A stretch of 64,000 bases of DNA from Kryptolebias marmoratus (GCF_001649575.2 NC_051432.1:25839916-25903915), one strand, 5' to 3'. Positions 12,440 to 24,692 are shown, numbered from the stretch's first letter. Notes: generated by a model from the letters alone, not told the origin. Numbers and translations are program-made.

Positions 12440-13135
12440 TCATGGTCATCCTAGGTGCTTGGACAGAAGTCAAACCAGTTTTGTTTCCTGATACCATTTC
12501 TTATATCGTCTGAGAGGCTTCTTCAGTTCTGACTGAGCTTCACGACGATAAGCTGTAGAAGGGCAAATCACAGTTAGATGGCCAATCAGGTGTATCATTG
12601 CTCTTCCTGTAGATCATTTGAGCTGTTGTCACTTGTGAATTGTTTACCTCCCTGCCCAAAAAAGTGAGATATTTCGAGGTGTGAATGGTTGTGAAACCGC
12701 CTGGGGAGGAGAATAAAGGCTGCACTTTTTGAAGCTATAAACCACATTCATTTAATGCTGTTTTTTTTTTTGTTTGTTTTGTTTTGTCTTTCTCCACTTC
12801 TCTCCCGAACCGTGTGTTTTCTCTGTTCAGAATGTGCACATTGCTGTCTTCAGAAGTTTCTCTCTTCTTTAGGATGTATGTGGACGGCCGAGTCTTGACC
12901 CGAGGACCTAGCTCTTCTGTACTGTTCCATACAAATGTGTTTTTTCTTCCCCCACTCTATAAAGGGCTGAGCACTCCTCACCGCACTGGACTGCATACAC
13001 CATGCCGCTTAGTTTGTGTTCAGGTGTTTTATCCTCAAGGTGAATCAATTTTGTATCTAGGCTCTTGTTTGGTTTGAAGCAGACTAGGATGTTGTGTTTG
13101 GAGAAAATCCTTCAGATCTTCTCAAAGACCCCTGC
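12440..13135 (-). mobile_element. Penelope-like retroelement relic (GIY-YIG endonuclease region and 3' end)
   Basis: On the minus strand, about 13125-12895 translates to a recognisable Penelope-like sequence: a block CVAGVFEKI, a stop, then RIFSKHNILVCFKPNKS, then DTKLIHLEDKTPEHKL and MVYAVQCGEECSALY. The last block is where the GIY-YIG motif of these elements begins. After a frame shift and deletion, TSEDSNVHILNRENTRFGRE (about 12860-12800) matches the following endonuclease segment, and 12725-12440 holds the non-coding 3' end (TTTCACAACCATTCACACC and on). Stops and shifts make it dead. Penelope-like elements couple a reverse transcriptase with a C-terminal GIY-YIG nuclease; here the reverse transcriptase core is missing. 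I favour a Neptune/Poseidon-type assignment but cannot choose between them. Confidence 0.8.
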
Positions 13136-13309
13136 CACACATGAAGTTCAAATATTTTTGTGCCAGTTTTTTTGTTTTACTCATTCCTCAACTGTTTTTC
13201 TACATGGTTTAGGCCCTGTTAGGGTTCCCACAAGCACGGACTGTACCATTACTTCCCTTTGGTCTCACTGAGAACACTGTCAGTTCAAATGTCTCCGGGC
13301 TGCGATCGT

Positions 13310-13445
13310 CAGTTTCACAACCGTTCACACTTTGAAACATGTAGCAAAACCTCTCACATGTTGGTCAGGGAGGTAAATGACTCAAGGATGACATTGATAC
13401 AATGGATGGGTGGATCAGTGACACACCTGAAACTTCCCAACAGTC
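13310..13445 (+). repeat. Inverted copy of the Penelope-like 3' terminal sequence
   Basis: On the plus strand, TTTCACAACCGTTCACACTT, then a CTCACATG block, then GGTCAGGGAGGTAAATGACT and ACACACCTGAAACTTCC match the minus-strand 3' end at about 12690-12590 (TTTCACAACCATTCACACC, GGGCAGGGAGGTAAACAATT, ATACACCTGATTGG). One indel of about 12 bases is needed. The two copies therefore face each other around the endonuclease relic. The open frames at 12784-13459 on the plus strand are antisense shadows and are not genes. Confidence 0.6.
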
Positions 13446-13460
13446 TATGGAACAAGTAAA

Positions 13461-15920
13461 AAGTTGAGAAAAGAAGTCCAGTTTCTTTTTATTCAAACAT
13501 TTAGAGACACAACAGTGCAACCTAGAAATATGCTCCAGTTTGTTTTTGATGTAATTGTTTAAACATCATTTTAAGCATTAACATGTAAAAGAGTTGGGAA
13601 GATGAAATTACTTAATTAAACTTTATGATTATATATAATTGTTCAAAAGCGAGTTGAAGTAGTTGGACTTACAGAAACAACATGGCAGATGGTAATAACA
13701 CTGATGTATCAACCACAAATTAACACAACTAATTTTTCTTCATTCATTTTGGTTAATCACATATTATACAAAAAGCTAATTAACAGACAAATTACAAATG
13801 TAAACCATGTTTTTATTGTACGCAAATTATGTCATAAAATAAGTTTCTTTCATGTCTGATTTGAGAAGAAAAAAGACTAATGATGCAATGGACTGTGGGG
13901 TTTGTTTTGTTTGGATTTTGTTCATTACTTCATGAAAATAATCAAATAAAAAAAGCAATTTATGTTTTGTTTTTCAGTTTTATTTAAAACTTGTAAAATT
14001 ACTGGCTCTGTGAAGGTATGTGGATATGTAATCAACACTAAGGACATGGAAACTGTCAAAAAAGACAAAAATGTAAAGCATTAATTTAGAAAGAGGAAAG
14101 TGTTTAATAGTTGCTGGATGTATGTAAAAACTAATAAATGTTTCCCTTTTGATTGTTTTATTTTAATATTTCAATTTGAATAAAGAGTTTTCAGGGACAA
14201 ATGGTGTTTTGACAGTTTATTAAAACCTGTAAATATTTGAAAATGACAAAAACAGAAACAAAGTCTCCAAAATTACTTGTCCTTCTTCAATTAATTAGCA
14301 ATTTTAGTAATATTACTAAGGATGCACTTTACAATTTTAGTTTTTTTTTTTTCAAAATAATAAAATTTGCTGCAATAATTTTTTGTGAATTTTCAAAATC
14401 CTCTAAAATATGTGTGATAACAAAGGAATTCTTTGTGTGGTGTACTGTTACAGAAAGAAAATAAATCATATTTTTGATTTCCATGTTGGATTCTTTTTTT
14501 CTCTCCGTTGAAGTGACAGCAGTTTTTCTGTGTTGTAGAGTGGTCAAGTTATGTCTGTGGCGATGGATCCTTTATGGATGTCTCAGCAATAATAATTGCT
14601 ATTAGTCTGTCATCTGTTGATGAAACTGAAGTGGCACTCTGCACGTCCCCCTGATCTTTCCTGTATGTTCTGCCATCTTCCTTTTTTTGCCTTAGTTCTT
14701 ATTTTGGTTGACTATTTCTTGCATTGCGGGTTTTATGGACAGCCCAAACGTCAAGCAAAGAGTCTGTTGAACACTGTAATTTGGTTAACTCCAGATCTCA
14801 CAATTTAAAGGATTTGTATATAAAAGTTCACTCACTTACTCTTTTTTTTAAATGAATAAGCCATATATATTTTTGCAAACAGAAAATCTAATTCACATTC
14901 AGAATATAAAGGCGAAACAGATAGCATTTGGAAACATAAAACAATTAGCATTACTCATTAGGGAGCTATTTCACTAATTACAAATGTCCTTCAAAAATGT
15001 AAATAAGACTGGAATAATCTTCAAAACAAGTTAAATAAATATTACAAAAAATGGCAGCTTTCTGTTAGAATCATTGTGACTAGATGAAGAATATCACATT
15101 AAAAAAAAAAAAGAAAAGACTCCCACTGTGTGTGACAGCTTCTCACCAAGAATGCTAAAGGTTTCCTTAAGAAACTGCTGGATAACAGTTATGATATTAT
15201 TTCTGATCAAAAAACTCTTGTTCATACCTGTGCAAACACTTATTGGTTCATGTTCAGTTTATATCTACTAATATAATGTTTGAAAAAGACAAGAGATCGT
15301 GCAGAGTGCAATTATGATAAAGCCTGTTGCGTTTGATGTTTATTTCATACAAAAATGCATTAGCTTTCTATTTGAGAATTCTCCAATGTAAACTAAAACC
15401 CTGCAGAAAGATAAACAGAGATTGCACTTCAAAAAGAAAGCGGTGGCAGAAAACGTCTGTGTATTCTCATATTCTTTTAGAAACAATAAACATCGTCTTT
15501 TAAGTTTCAAACTCTCCGTGGTGGCATGGCAGCGACTCACTCAGCTCAGGCGAGGCAAGGATCTTTGAAGGAGAGCGAAAGGAACTGAAAGAGACAGCAT
15601 CTGAAAATAAACATTTCTCTTGAGATGCATGGTGTTTTTGTGTGTACGTATCATTTTGATGACAACAGACCCTTTTAATCTGTGTGTGTTTGCTGCAGTG
15701 CACTATTTAATAACTGTGCCATTAAATTTTATGTCTCTATCACATTCGAACCCTCTTAATAAACAAGTATTTGTGCTTTTATCTAAAGAAAGAACAAGTT
15801 CTGCTTATATTATTTTAATTTATATTTGTAAGAAGCTGCAATACTAGACTTGTGGTGTGTGTTTAAGAAAAACAAAACATTCTGAATTTGTCAGTTCATT
15901 TAAGTCATCTCAGTGCATTT
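13461..15920. other. Unique AT-rich sequence
   Basis: No gene seen. A run of homeodomain-like TAATTA/ATTAG words occurs at about 14930-15000 (CAATTAGCATTACTCATTAG), which may mark a regulatory element or may be chance. Confidence 0.4.
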
Positions 15921-16420
15921 TCATCCATCCATTTTCTGCCGCTTATTCGTGGTCGGGTCATAGAGACTACAGATCCAGGAGGGAATCCCAGACATTTCTC
16001 TCCCCAACAACACTGCTCAGCTCCTCCTGGGGTATCCCAAGACATTCCCAGGTTACAGAGAATAGATCATTTCTCCAGCAAGTTCTGAGTTTGCCCTGGG
16101 GTCTCGTCCCAGTGGAATATGCTTGGAAACCCTCCAAAGGGAGGCGCTCAGGAGGCGTCCTAATCAGATGCCCAAACCACCTCAGCTGACTCCTTATGAT
16201 GTGGAGGAGCAGCAGTTTTATTCCGAGCTCCCCTTGAAAAAACAGAACTCCTTACCTTAACTCTAAGGCTGAGCCCGGCCACCCTATGGAGGAAGCCTCC
16301 TCTGGGATCTTGTTCTTTTGGTCATGATTCACACCTCATGACCATAAGTAAGAGCTGAAATGCAGATGGACCAGTACATCGCAAACTTCACCTTTTGACT
16401 CAACTCAACTAACCCCCTCA
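15921..16420 (-). mobile_element. Rex3/RTE-type LINE 3' end relic (copy 2)
   Basis: On the minus strand the segment translates, with few interruptions, to the C-terminal end of an RTE-type polyprotein: a block ERLPLEGFQAYSTGTRPQGK, then TCWRNDLFSVTWECLGIPQE, then VVGERNVWDSLLDL, then stops. It ends in the short tail AAAATGGATGGATGA. That GATG-type tail directly after the ORF is the hallmark of RTE elements, including fish Rex3. Upstream in the element's sense (16200-16420) the coding sequence is badly damaged. The open frames on the plus strand (15857-16189) are antisense. The 5' truncation is typical of LINE insertion. Confidence 0.8.
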
Positions 16421-19136
16421 AAACTCATTTTTAAGCCAAACCAAAGCTGGACGCAAACAATCCTTGCATTCAAGTTCATGCTAAAAGGTGTTTCATAGCC
16501 TTTAAAGTAAATCCCAGTCTGCTAACTCTAGCCATGACCATGTAAAGGTAAAAGTGTCTGTGTTGGAAACATAAACAATCACAATCAAAGATCTAGAGCT
16601 GCATATTTTCTGAGCATTAAGAACCAAATATAGTTTGAAGCAACCTTAACAACTTTGCTTCCAGCTTGGTTATTATTCAAAACAATTTCTGCTAAGTCAG
16701 TGATAAACACCTAACAAAAGTACCTCCTTGGAAAATGGGAACATTCATTAATAACGGTTACAAATAGAGAGTATGTTTTGCTGGTCTTTCAAGTGAAGAG
16801 GATACATTCTTAGTAGAGTACTTACACAAATGGACACTTCAACTCATTGGTTTACGTCATACTACCTTTACTAAGCTTTACAAATGAGTTAGAGTGTTTA
16901 AGACCATGAAGAGCTCCTTACTTTCTCTACACTTTCTTTCTTTTTCTTTGTCTGAAGGATGTTTTTGAGATATGTGTATAGTTTCTTTGCACCTAAATTC
17001 TCGCAAGACTTTATTCTAGTAATGACCTAGAAGGGGTTGACTACAATTTCTGTTTAAAAAATAATAATATAATATATAATATAATAATCTTGACCTAAAA
17101 ACAAGTTGACACAATAACCTTCATTTCCAAGCAAAAAATAAAAGGCAGTTTAGTAAATGGCACTTTTTTCATGAAGAAGCATGTGGCTTAGACCATCTTT
17201 AGTATCTTTACTTTCTCTATCGACATCACTGCTACCTCCTCAACTCCTACTGGCTTTGATGTACAAGGTCCACTGAACATTTTGAAGTCTGCATGACATT
17301 CCATCAAAGCCTGTTTTGTGCCTTTGCACTAACTGCCAATGCTTGTGTTGTATTTGTCTGTCCTTGACAGCAAGCAGGTGTCAAAATAGAGAGAGAGACT
17401 TAAAGATAAGCATGAACATCAAAAAGCTTGTCAAGAAAGATTGGTCCAACCAAAAGAGTGTGGCGCAGAAAGAGGGAGGAAATATGAGAGATTTTGTCAA
17501 GATGAAGAGCGGATGGAGTGCTGGCGACTTCAATGACCTCAGCAATGGGACATTATGGGTACTTCCTTTGCTGCAAGCTGAAGGACAGAGTGCAGGACAA
17601 GGACTAAAGAAAACTTTAGTAGTAGCTGGGCATAACATGATGACAAACAACAACACCAACCTTTCAGCAAGAATATCTTTTAAAATGTAGCTAGAACTAT
17701 ATTGTGCTTGTTCAGGTGGGCTCACCTGCCCTTCAGTGGCACTGCACATCACTTTTCCTCATAACCTCCCACACCTTGCATCTGCTTTTCATCATCTGCT
17801 TAGAGATGTGTACTTCTTTTAAAAGAGGCAAATGCATACTGGTAAAGAAGAATTTTATTTCTCAGTATACTACCTGTCTGATAATCTTGGTAACCATAGA
17901 AACAGGTGGCTGACGAGAAAGTCTGCTTTTGGAAACACATTTCACTTTCTTGGCTTAGGATTCTTAAATTTCCATGGACTTTATATGATGTTAATGAATA
18001 ATATGTTCTCTTAAATCTTCGAGAGTATGAAGTGCTCTACTGTTTAAAGTCAAAATTAACATTTATTAATGTTTAAGAAATGTAATGTAACATATGTGCC
18101 ATCAACCTTGACTGTAATTAAGTTTAGGTCTTGATATAGCAGGAAAAAAATCTAGATTGATTCATAGTGATTTAATGTACAACAAACCTCACCTAATGGA
18201 GTTAATAGATTCGGCCCTCTTTGTATCCTTCCCACAGTCAATTTGCACATCAATTGAATAAACCAATAAGAGTTCCATATACATGGCGTTTCAAATTAAC
18301 TGTAGAACATAAGAGCTCTGCTGGTGCTGAAGGACAATATTTCAACCCAGTTCTCACACTATTAATGTTATTCACTTGAAAATGATGCTTACATGCAAGC
18401 ATATGCCAAAGAACAACACTAATTCTACACACCACTGGTCAACTATGATATGGATTCAGAGTAAGCTTGGTTTGATTCTGATAAGCTCTGTACCCTTGCA
18501 GCTTTGGTCACTTTGTACCCATACTTTTAGAGTACCAAAAAAAAAAAAAGCTACCTGCCTCAGTTCTCTTTGTGTCTACCTTGGCATCTGGTGCAAAATG
18601 ATAATTTAATCAACTGAAGTACATTTAGGTTGTGCTGCATTTAAATTTCATACAAACACGTGCATGCATATTTTATGCAGTGTGACTGGGGCACAGTATA
18701 GACGATTGGAGCTGGTACCTCTGAACACATAACTGCATAGTTGTGGGGATACCTGCAGTACAAAAATAATGGTCTTCTGCATGCATACGTGCTGCATTGC
18801 ATGTAGGGTCATATGCATGTGGGAATAAAAGAGCATGGTAGAACCATGGATGCAAAATGGAATATAATGACTTAAGGAGCATCGTTTGAAGCCTTATAAT
18901 AACTACACTGTATGTGTGAGTGTGTGTGTGTGGGTCTGCACATGCATGTGTTTGTGCTTTTTTTTACAATTGTGATGGTAATGTAATAACAACTCAAAAG
19001 GATTTTCTGTTTTTAACTCAAAGAGTTTCCAAAAAAGCAGTTATTTCACAAGCACATAAATTGATTCATTCACAACAAACACTTCCTCTTATTTTCATTG
19101 AAGTTGTCATCCAGTTCCATTATGCAGATGCTACCT

Positions 19137-19141
<5 letters not shown>
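16421..19141. other. Unique AT-rich sequence
   Basis: Contains an AATA/ATAAT-rich stretch at about 17060-17090 and a short TG tract at about 18918-18931. The longest open frames, at 17316-17690 (plus) and 17381-17752 (minus), overlap each other and show no domain or biased composition. Several ATGCAT-like words occur at 18660-18800. Confidence 0.45.

Positions 19142-19203
<62 letters not shown>
19142..19203. repeat. (TA)31 microsatellite
   Basis: Sixty-two bases of uninterrupted TA. It ends exactly where the LINE relic begins (GCTAAGATACTGTGGGACTT), so the last TA bases may belong to the element. Confidence 0.95.
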
Positions 19204-19204
<1 letters not shown>

Positions 19205-19480
19205 CTAAGATACTGTGGGACTTCCAGATCCAGAAAGATTGAGAAATATCATGGGCTGAAAGAGGAATTAGAGAAGTTGTGTAAAGTCAAGGCCTCTATG
19301 GTACCAGTGGTCATCAGAGCACTTGGTGCTGTGACCCCTAAACTGGATGAGTGGCTCCAACAGATCCCAGGAACAATCTAAGAGATCTCTGTCCAGAAGA
19401 GTCCTGGGAACAGCTAAGATACTGTGTAGAAACCTAAATCTACCAGGCCTCTGCTAGAGAAACCAAGCCTAAAGTGAAAG
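19204..19480 (+). mobile_element. LINE relic with restriction-like endonuclease C-terminus (copy 1)
   Basis: The plus strand reads AKILWDFQIQKD, then after a deletion and frame change GLKEELEKLCKVKASM, VPVVIRALGAVTPKLDEW, LQQIPGT and EISVQKS, with internal stops. I recognise this as the C-terminal end of teleost LINEs that carry a PD-(D/E)XK nuclease after the reverse transcriptase (R4/Rex6/Dong type is the likely clade). In this copy the segment that would hold the nuclease PD and D..K residues is deleted. A second copy on the minus strand at 43210-43545 retains that segment but lacks the part kept here. Not functional. Confidence 0.7.
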
Positions 19481-19887
19481 TGGAACCAATAGGGCTGGCT
19501 TCTCTAGCCCCTCCGGTGATATCAGAAGTGATCAAGACTTTAGCTAAGTGAAATTTCTAAGACCAGATTGTGTTTTTCAAACTTGATGCTTTTAATTTTC
19601 TTCTATATATGTTTCAGATATGTATTTTAGACATATTTCTACTTATTTCCTGTAACATGTTTCATAGAAAGATGGTATGTGTATTTTTGAAATCGTGATG
19701 ACTGTTTTCTTTTGTCACAAATTTTGTGATGAATCACTTGTAGTTGTTGTTAGGACTGTAAAAATTGCTTTTTGATTGCTTTCGTGACCCTTTGTGTTTT
19801 TTACCTTGTGAACACTGATCCTTAGGATGGTTTGAGGGCTGAAAGATTGATTTAGTGAAAGAAAACTTATGAAGATTGAATGCCTGA

Positions 19888-19946
19888 TCCTTCTTCCATC
19901 CCTCCATTCCTCCCTCCCTCCCTTCGTTCCTTTCCTTCTTTCTTTC
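19888..19946. repeat. Polypyrimidine tract
   Basis: Almost pure C/T (TCCTTCTTCCATCCCTCC, then CCTCCCTCCCTTCG, then TTCCTTTCCTTCTTTCTTTC) with only a few purine interruptions. Confidence 0.8.
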
Positions 19947-20919
19947 GTGACAGACTTGTGTGTTCTGAATCATAAATGTCTAGTATGATAAAACTCATGA
20001 CACAAAGAAAAAAAATGATAAAGACCAAACGAACAACACTGGTGACCAGACAAAAAAACAAAAGTTGTAAAAGAGGAGTGAGTTCTGGTAAGTACAAAGG
20101 GGCCCACACTGGTGTCCACAGCAAGATCCATAAAACTAACTAGCAAATACTCAGCAGGCAGAAATTCACCAACCCCCACCACTATTACCACACACACAGA
20201 GTCCCTCATACACAGTCACACAGACACACACTGAGAGGTGTCCTCAGGATATGGACAGGGGTCCTCCCTGCTAAGTAACAGGGGAGGTGGTGGCCACCAC
20301 ACTGCCTCATTGATTTATCCAACAGCTTGATCCTGTTAAAAACCCAGCTGTCTCTGTCAACACACACATACACACGTCACATGTCTAAGAGCACACACAA
20401 ATACTCCTCAATTCACGATCTGTCTTTCACTGATATTCTGCCAACTGCTGCTTCTGTCACTCTGACCCATCTCTTCTGTGCTTGGCCATGCGCCAGAGGT
20501 GCAGTGAGTGTCTGCATGTGATTTTCTTTTTTAAATAAAGAGATGAATCTAAAGCTTTTTCTCTTTAATATCTGTCAAGCGTTATATTTAACACATGCTG
20601 ACTCTCCTTATTATGGTTACACAAGTACACATAGGCTCTCCTGACCCATCTGACAGTCATTTTGTTGGAGGCTCCTGTCTGTTCTCATCTATATACTACC
20701 AACACTGAGCCATTTTAACTCTCATTTTGTAGTTTTCTAATTTGTTTTTTCCAACAAAGTGTTTTTTATTCATTTAGATGTGGCTTCATTTTCATACATA
20801 GATGTGTTTATAAGGGCTTGAGCAGCAGCCATGCAGAAACACCCTGCCTGCATCCGCCCACAGGGAATAAGCAATCAACAAATATTATGAAATATTATCG
20901 TGTTAAATATGAAGGCCCG

Positions 20920-21110
20920 TGGCAATGGTAACCTACAGGAACATTTTCCTCTTCCATATTTAGATGCCAGGTTAGTCCTAATCGTGTTATGAGGATGCGA
21001 GATCGCCAAGGTTGCTCAATTATACATTCTCCCCTGCCTTTCATTCGTTCTGCCACCTCTTTTTCCTCTTTCTTCACCTCTACCCCGTCACACGGATTAT
21101 GCTCTCTCAC
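20920..21110. other. Candidate conserved non-coding block
   Basis: A moderate-GC, simple-repeat-free block (for example AATCGTGTTATGAGGATGCG followed by AGATCGCCAAGGTTGCTCAA) standing out from AT-rich flanks. It has no coding support in any consistent frame. Conservation is only an impression from base texture. Confidence 0.2.
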
Positions 21111-22134
21111 TCTATTCTCAGTGGAGAGGCAGGAATCACACACTAAGCTTTGAACATGAAAGGAAAAGCTGAAAAACAACAACAAGGACAACAGATCACT
21201 GCATGTGTCTTGGAGTGTTTGTGTGTTTCTGTTAACATGAAGGCATTTTACTCGCTGAGGAATCTTTCCCTCTAACACAAGCCTGTGTGCATATTTACGA
21301 TGTTATTTTGAATGCGTCTGAGCATGTTGGCGGGGGTCTTAGCTTTCATGCTTAGCTTTTGCCTTTACCTGAGTGCTTCTATCAAGGTGCATGTAGATAT
21401 AAAAGCATTTATGAGTGTTTGTGTAGAAAACCTTTTTAGTAGGTTTACAGGCAACCATTTGCCAAAATATCTGCAGTCTTGTGAGGTAGTTATGTGTCAG
21501 AGACAAGTCATTAAAACTTTGGTTTTACACAGCAGGAGTCTGAAATCAAGTTACAGAAAAAAAAAATTTGCATAATATTCTCAGGTCAAGTTCACACATC
21601 CGAATTTTCCAACCAAATCTAGAGTTTGACTCATTTTGTCTATAAACTGTAAACATTCAAGTATGTACTCTAAAGCTATCTGCTCAGGGCCCTTACCACT
21701 CAGTCACTCCTAACCAAAAATAAAGCACGGCATGATTATACATGGTAATTCTGACAGTTTTGGTTCACAAAAGACCCACCCAGCACAGAGTTAGACTGAA
21801 TAAATTTTTCTATCAAAGGACACTCAGTGGGATGTCACTTAAAATGAGCCACTGGATCAAAAAGGAAAGTACATAAATTTGGTGCGCCCACTGCCAGTGC
21901 AGGTAAAATGGGTTTGCTTTTTCACACTGACACTGCCATGTTTGAAAACGCCACAGGCCATCAGTAATAAACCAAACTTGTGTTTAGACAGAAAATTAGG
22001 TGACAAAACTCAATGGCCTGAACTGAAGGACAGACAATATGTCTGAACATTTTATCATACAGCTCTGACAGTTAAAAGTAAAATGGAAGTTTGCTTATTT
22101 ATGAATGCCTGCCACTAAAGGCGAAAAAGGCAAT

Positions 22135-22310
22135 AATGTTTTTGCAAATATTTGGTGTAGTATTAGCTTACAGTCCTTCACAACATACTCTGAGCACTAA
22201 CACATCATGCAAAATCTTCCAAGATATTGCAATAATGCATGATATTATTTTTAAGGTTTGACCAAAGCAGCTAAGAACATCGACTGAAATCCAGTTTCAA
22301 CGACTCACGA
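22135..22310 (+). repeat. Dispersed repeat family R, copy 2 (partial)
   Basis: Contains TTTGGTGTAGTATTAGCTTA, ACATACTCTGAGCACTAACA, a GATATTGCAATAATGCATGA block and AAGGTTTGACCAAAGCAGCT in the same order as the copy at 31203-31552. Both ends are decayed. Confidence 0.65.
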
Positions 22311-24399
22311 GAATTTATTCATTTTGGAGCTGTAGACAAACAAGATCTTATTTTATTTTAAACCCGTTTCACCTAAACATTGATACTGGCAGCGATTAAA
22401 AACATCAATAGTTATTTCCACTGCACAGTAAACAACAACTGAAAAACAAAAACAAATAAACAACAAAAGAAACAATTTTTGTACTTGTGATAGATAGCAG
22501 TAATTATTATATTAAAGTTTGCTATCTGCAAGTTTTATTAAAGTTTTATTAAAGTTGCAACCTATTTTTCCACATAGTTTTGTTGAAACTAACTGATAGT
22601 TTAGGTAAAAAATAATAATAATCACAAAATTCAAAGGATCATTGGCTTGTTTTCTTTTATTCTGACCCTCCTTTCCTGTGACTCCACACTAGGACTTTTT
22701 TTTCCCCTCATTTGTTGTAAACCGGGATAAAAGCTGCTCTTGTGTGACTTGGCAATGATGCCTCTGCAAGAAGAAAGGCGAGTAAATGAACAGAGCACAA
22801 GGGGAAATATGGATTTATTGGTATTGGGGCGCGTCCTGCTGTCATCCGTGGACACATTGTTGTCATCAAGTGTAATTTATTACAACGCGCAGGCAGGGGC
22901 AGTTTTAGTTTTACATGTAGTATCAATCACGGAGGCTGTCATTTGGATTTTAACACTCTTGCACACATACAGAGAAGCACAGCTGCACACACACCTTTAC
23001 TCACATGTACTGCTTTTAGTGGGAAAGCCAAGGCTAAAAAATGAATGCCGCAAACCATCCATCAAGCCCACAAAATAACAGAGGCAACACTGAGCAGATA
23101 TGTATAAACCCCTGCAATATCTGCAATCCCCCTGAGTACACAGACAATCAGCAATCACTGGCAGCACCGCACCCTCTCTGCCTTCAGCCAAGCTTCACAG
23201 AAAGTCTCTTCCAGTGTTGTACTGAGCTTATTGATGCCCTGCTGGGTCAAGGGTGGTTTTACTGGAGCTTTTTAGACAAAGTTGGTAAGAAGGAAACTGA
23301 AGCAACTTCAAATACCAAACAAAATATAAGTTGCTAAAACTCATTTTGGAAAAAAAAGTGCCTTTTAAAAAGTTAGACAATGTATTATTGGTGAGCCACC
23401 TTAAGGTGGCATCCCACTGGGCTGCTACTATTAAAACTAGTTGCCAACTTAAAATTGCAAAAATAGACAAACTTTTAGTTGCAGTCTCACTGAATTCTAA
23501 GTGTTTGCAACCAAGCAACCCAAGAGCCATGTTTTGTGTGCTTAATTTTTGAAAATAATGGTCTATTTTTATGTGTTGCTCTTCCCACATTGTTCCATTA
23601 TTGGGTCCCTTTGTAACCACCTTAGCAGCCTCCCCCACATTATTTAATCTGCTGGAGTACACTTTTGAAATGAAGACAGGCAGAATTGGACCAGTTTTTT
23701 TGATAATTATTATTTATCATCGTCATGTTTTTTTTTAACTTGGACGTGTTTTCTCTTAGAGGAGAACTTGTGTGCATGGCCTCAAAATACAGTTCTAGAG
23801 CTTTTGAGAGGAGTTGGAGACACTTGCAATGATTCTGTGATTATTTTTGAAAGAAAATGCGTTGTAAACAATTCAATTGACTCTTTTGCAAATTCTGTTC
23901 ATCAACTTGTCACAAGCAGTCACAGCCCAGTGAGATCCTGGGTTTAGGGATAGTTTTGGAGTATTGTGGTTCGCTCCTGTACTGCCCTCCTAGTGTGAAC
24001 TGTGTCTCATCAGCCTAATGAAACTTGTCACCAAAAGGGAGCATCAGCTCAGTCTGCAAGATTCATGTCATGGACTGACAACGTAAAAAATTATAGATGG
24101 TAAAGGAGATTCTGTGAAGGGGATTATTTGTGAGTGTTAAGGTTACCTATTAAGTTAGAGGCCTTAAACGTAACTCTCAGCAACAGGTCATCACGTTAGC
24201 TCAGTGCTCTGTATACTACGTCGTGACTTGCCATAGTAACTGGCTTTAGTCACAGATGGTGCAAAGCAGCAGCTAAATTACAATCACAGCTGGATGACAG
24301 CTGTGTGGCTGTCGTAGAGCTGAATTTATAAAACAAGCATCTTTTACTATCCACTAACGCAGATAGTAAGAATAACTTCATTTATTTGGAATTTCAGCT
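22311..24399. other. Unique sequence including one moderate-GC block
   Basis: A 144-codon open frame on the minus strand (23228-23662) and overlapping plus-strand frames show no recognisable domain. A 16-bp perfect palindrome (GCCACCTTAAGGTGGC) sits near 23395. The 23380-23560 and 23880-24060 segments have the look of decayed repeats, but I cannot name them. Confidence 0.4.
22735..22960. other. Candidate conserved non-coding block
   Basis: Moderate-GC unique sequence with CpG-containing words (TGGGGCGCGTCCTGCTGTCA, TTACAACGCGCAGGCAGG) in otherwise CpG-poor DNA. Open frames run through it on both strands without domain signal. Retained CpGs could reflect constraint or chance. Confidence 0.22.
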
Positions 24400-24692
24400 T
24401 CACAGTGGAAACGTTGGTTAGCGCTGTTGATTTTGGAGGTTTGACTCCCGGCCCGGCTGGGACCTTTATGCATGAAGTTTGCATGTTCTCTCCTTGCATG
24501 TGTGGGTTTTCTCCAGTTTTCTTCACCAGTCAAAAAACATGAATGCTAGGTTAATTAGTCGTTAATAGGCAATTATTAATTGTCCCTTGGTTTGTCTATC
24601 CACCAATGATTGTCTCCCTCTATGCGTCCCTATGATGGACTGGTGACCTGTTCACTGCTTACTTTGTAAACTCTAGTTTCCTTTTGGCGGCA
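24400..24692 (+). mobile_element. SINE-like element, family A, copy 2
   Basis: The 5' head CAGTGGAAACGTTGGTTAGC resembles a tRNA A box, and GGAGGTTTGACTCCCGG about 20 bases later resembles a B box (GGTTCGANTCC). Then follow ATGAAGTTTGCATGTTCTCT, GTGTGGGTTTTCTCCAGTTT, a TTAATTAGTCGTTAATAGG block, and GATGGACTGGTGACCTG. The same order occurs inverted at 3715-4008 and in fragments at 26376-26430 and 59940-60035. Pol III-transcribed retroposon family; dependent on a partner LINE for movement. Confidence 0.75.

Larger units (their letters stand above)
19481..22134. other. Unique sequence with a polypyrimidine tract
   Basis: Apart from the tract at 19888-19946 and CA-rich words at 20190-20400, no repeat or gene was recognised. 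The small open frames around 19734-20209 are driven by the polypyrimidine tract and low-complexity sequence. Confidence 0.45.

Noticed and set aside
12784..13459. Three plus-strand frames
   Set aside because: Antisense to the Penelope-like relic, whose recognisable protein is on the minus strand.
15857..16189. 110-codon plus-strand frame
   Set aside because: Antisense to the Rex3/RTE relic, whose own frame on the minus strand gives the recognisable protein.
17316..17752. Overlapping 124- and 123-codon frames on opposite strands
   Set aside because: Lengths are within chance expectation, there is no recognisable domain, and the two frames cover the same bases.
23228..23662. 144-codon open frame on the minus strand
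   Set aside because: About one frame of this length is expected by chance in a window of this size and AT content. It has no domain, no biased codon use and overlaps a plus-strand frame.
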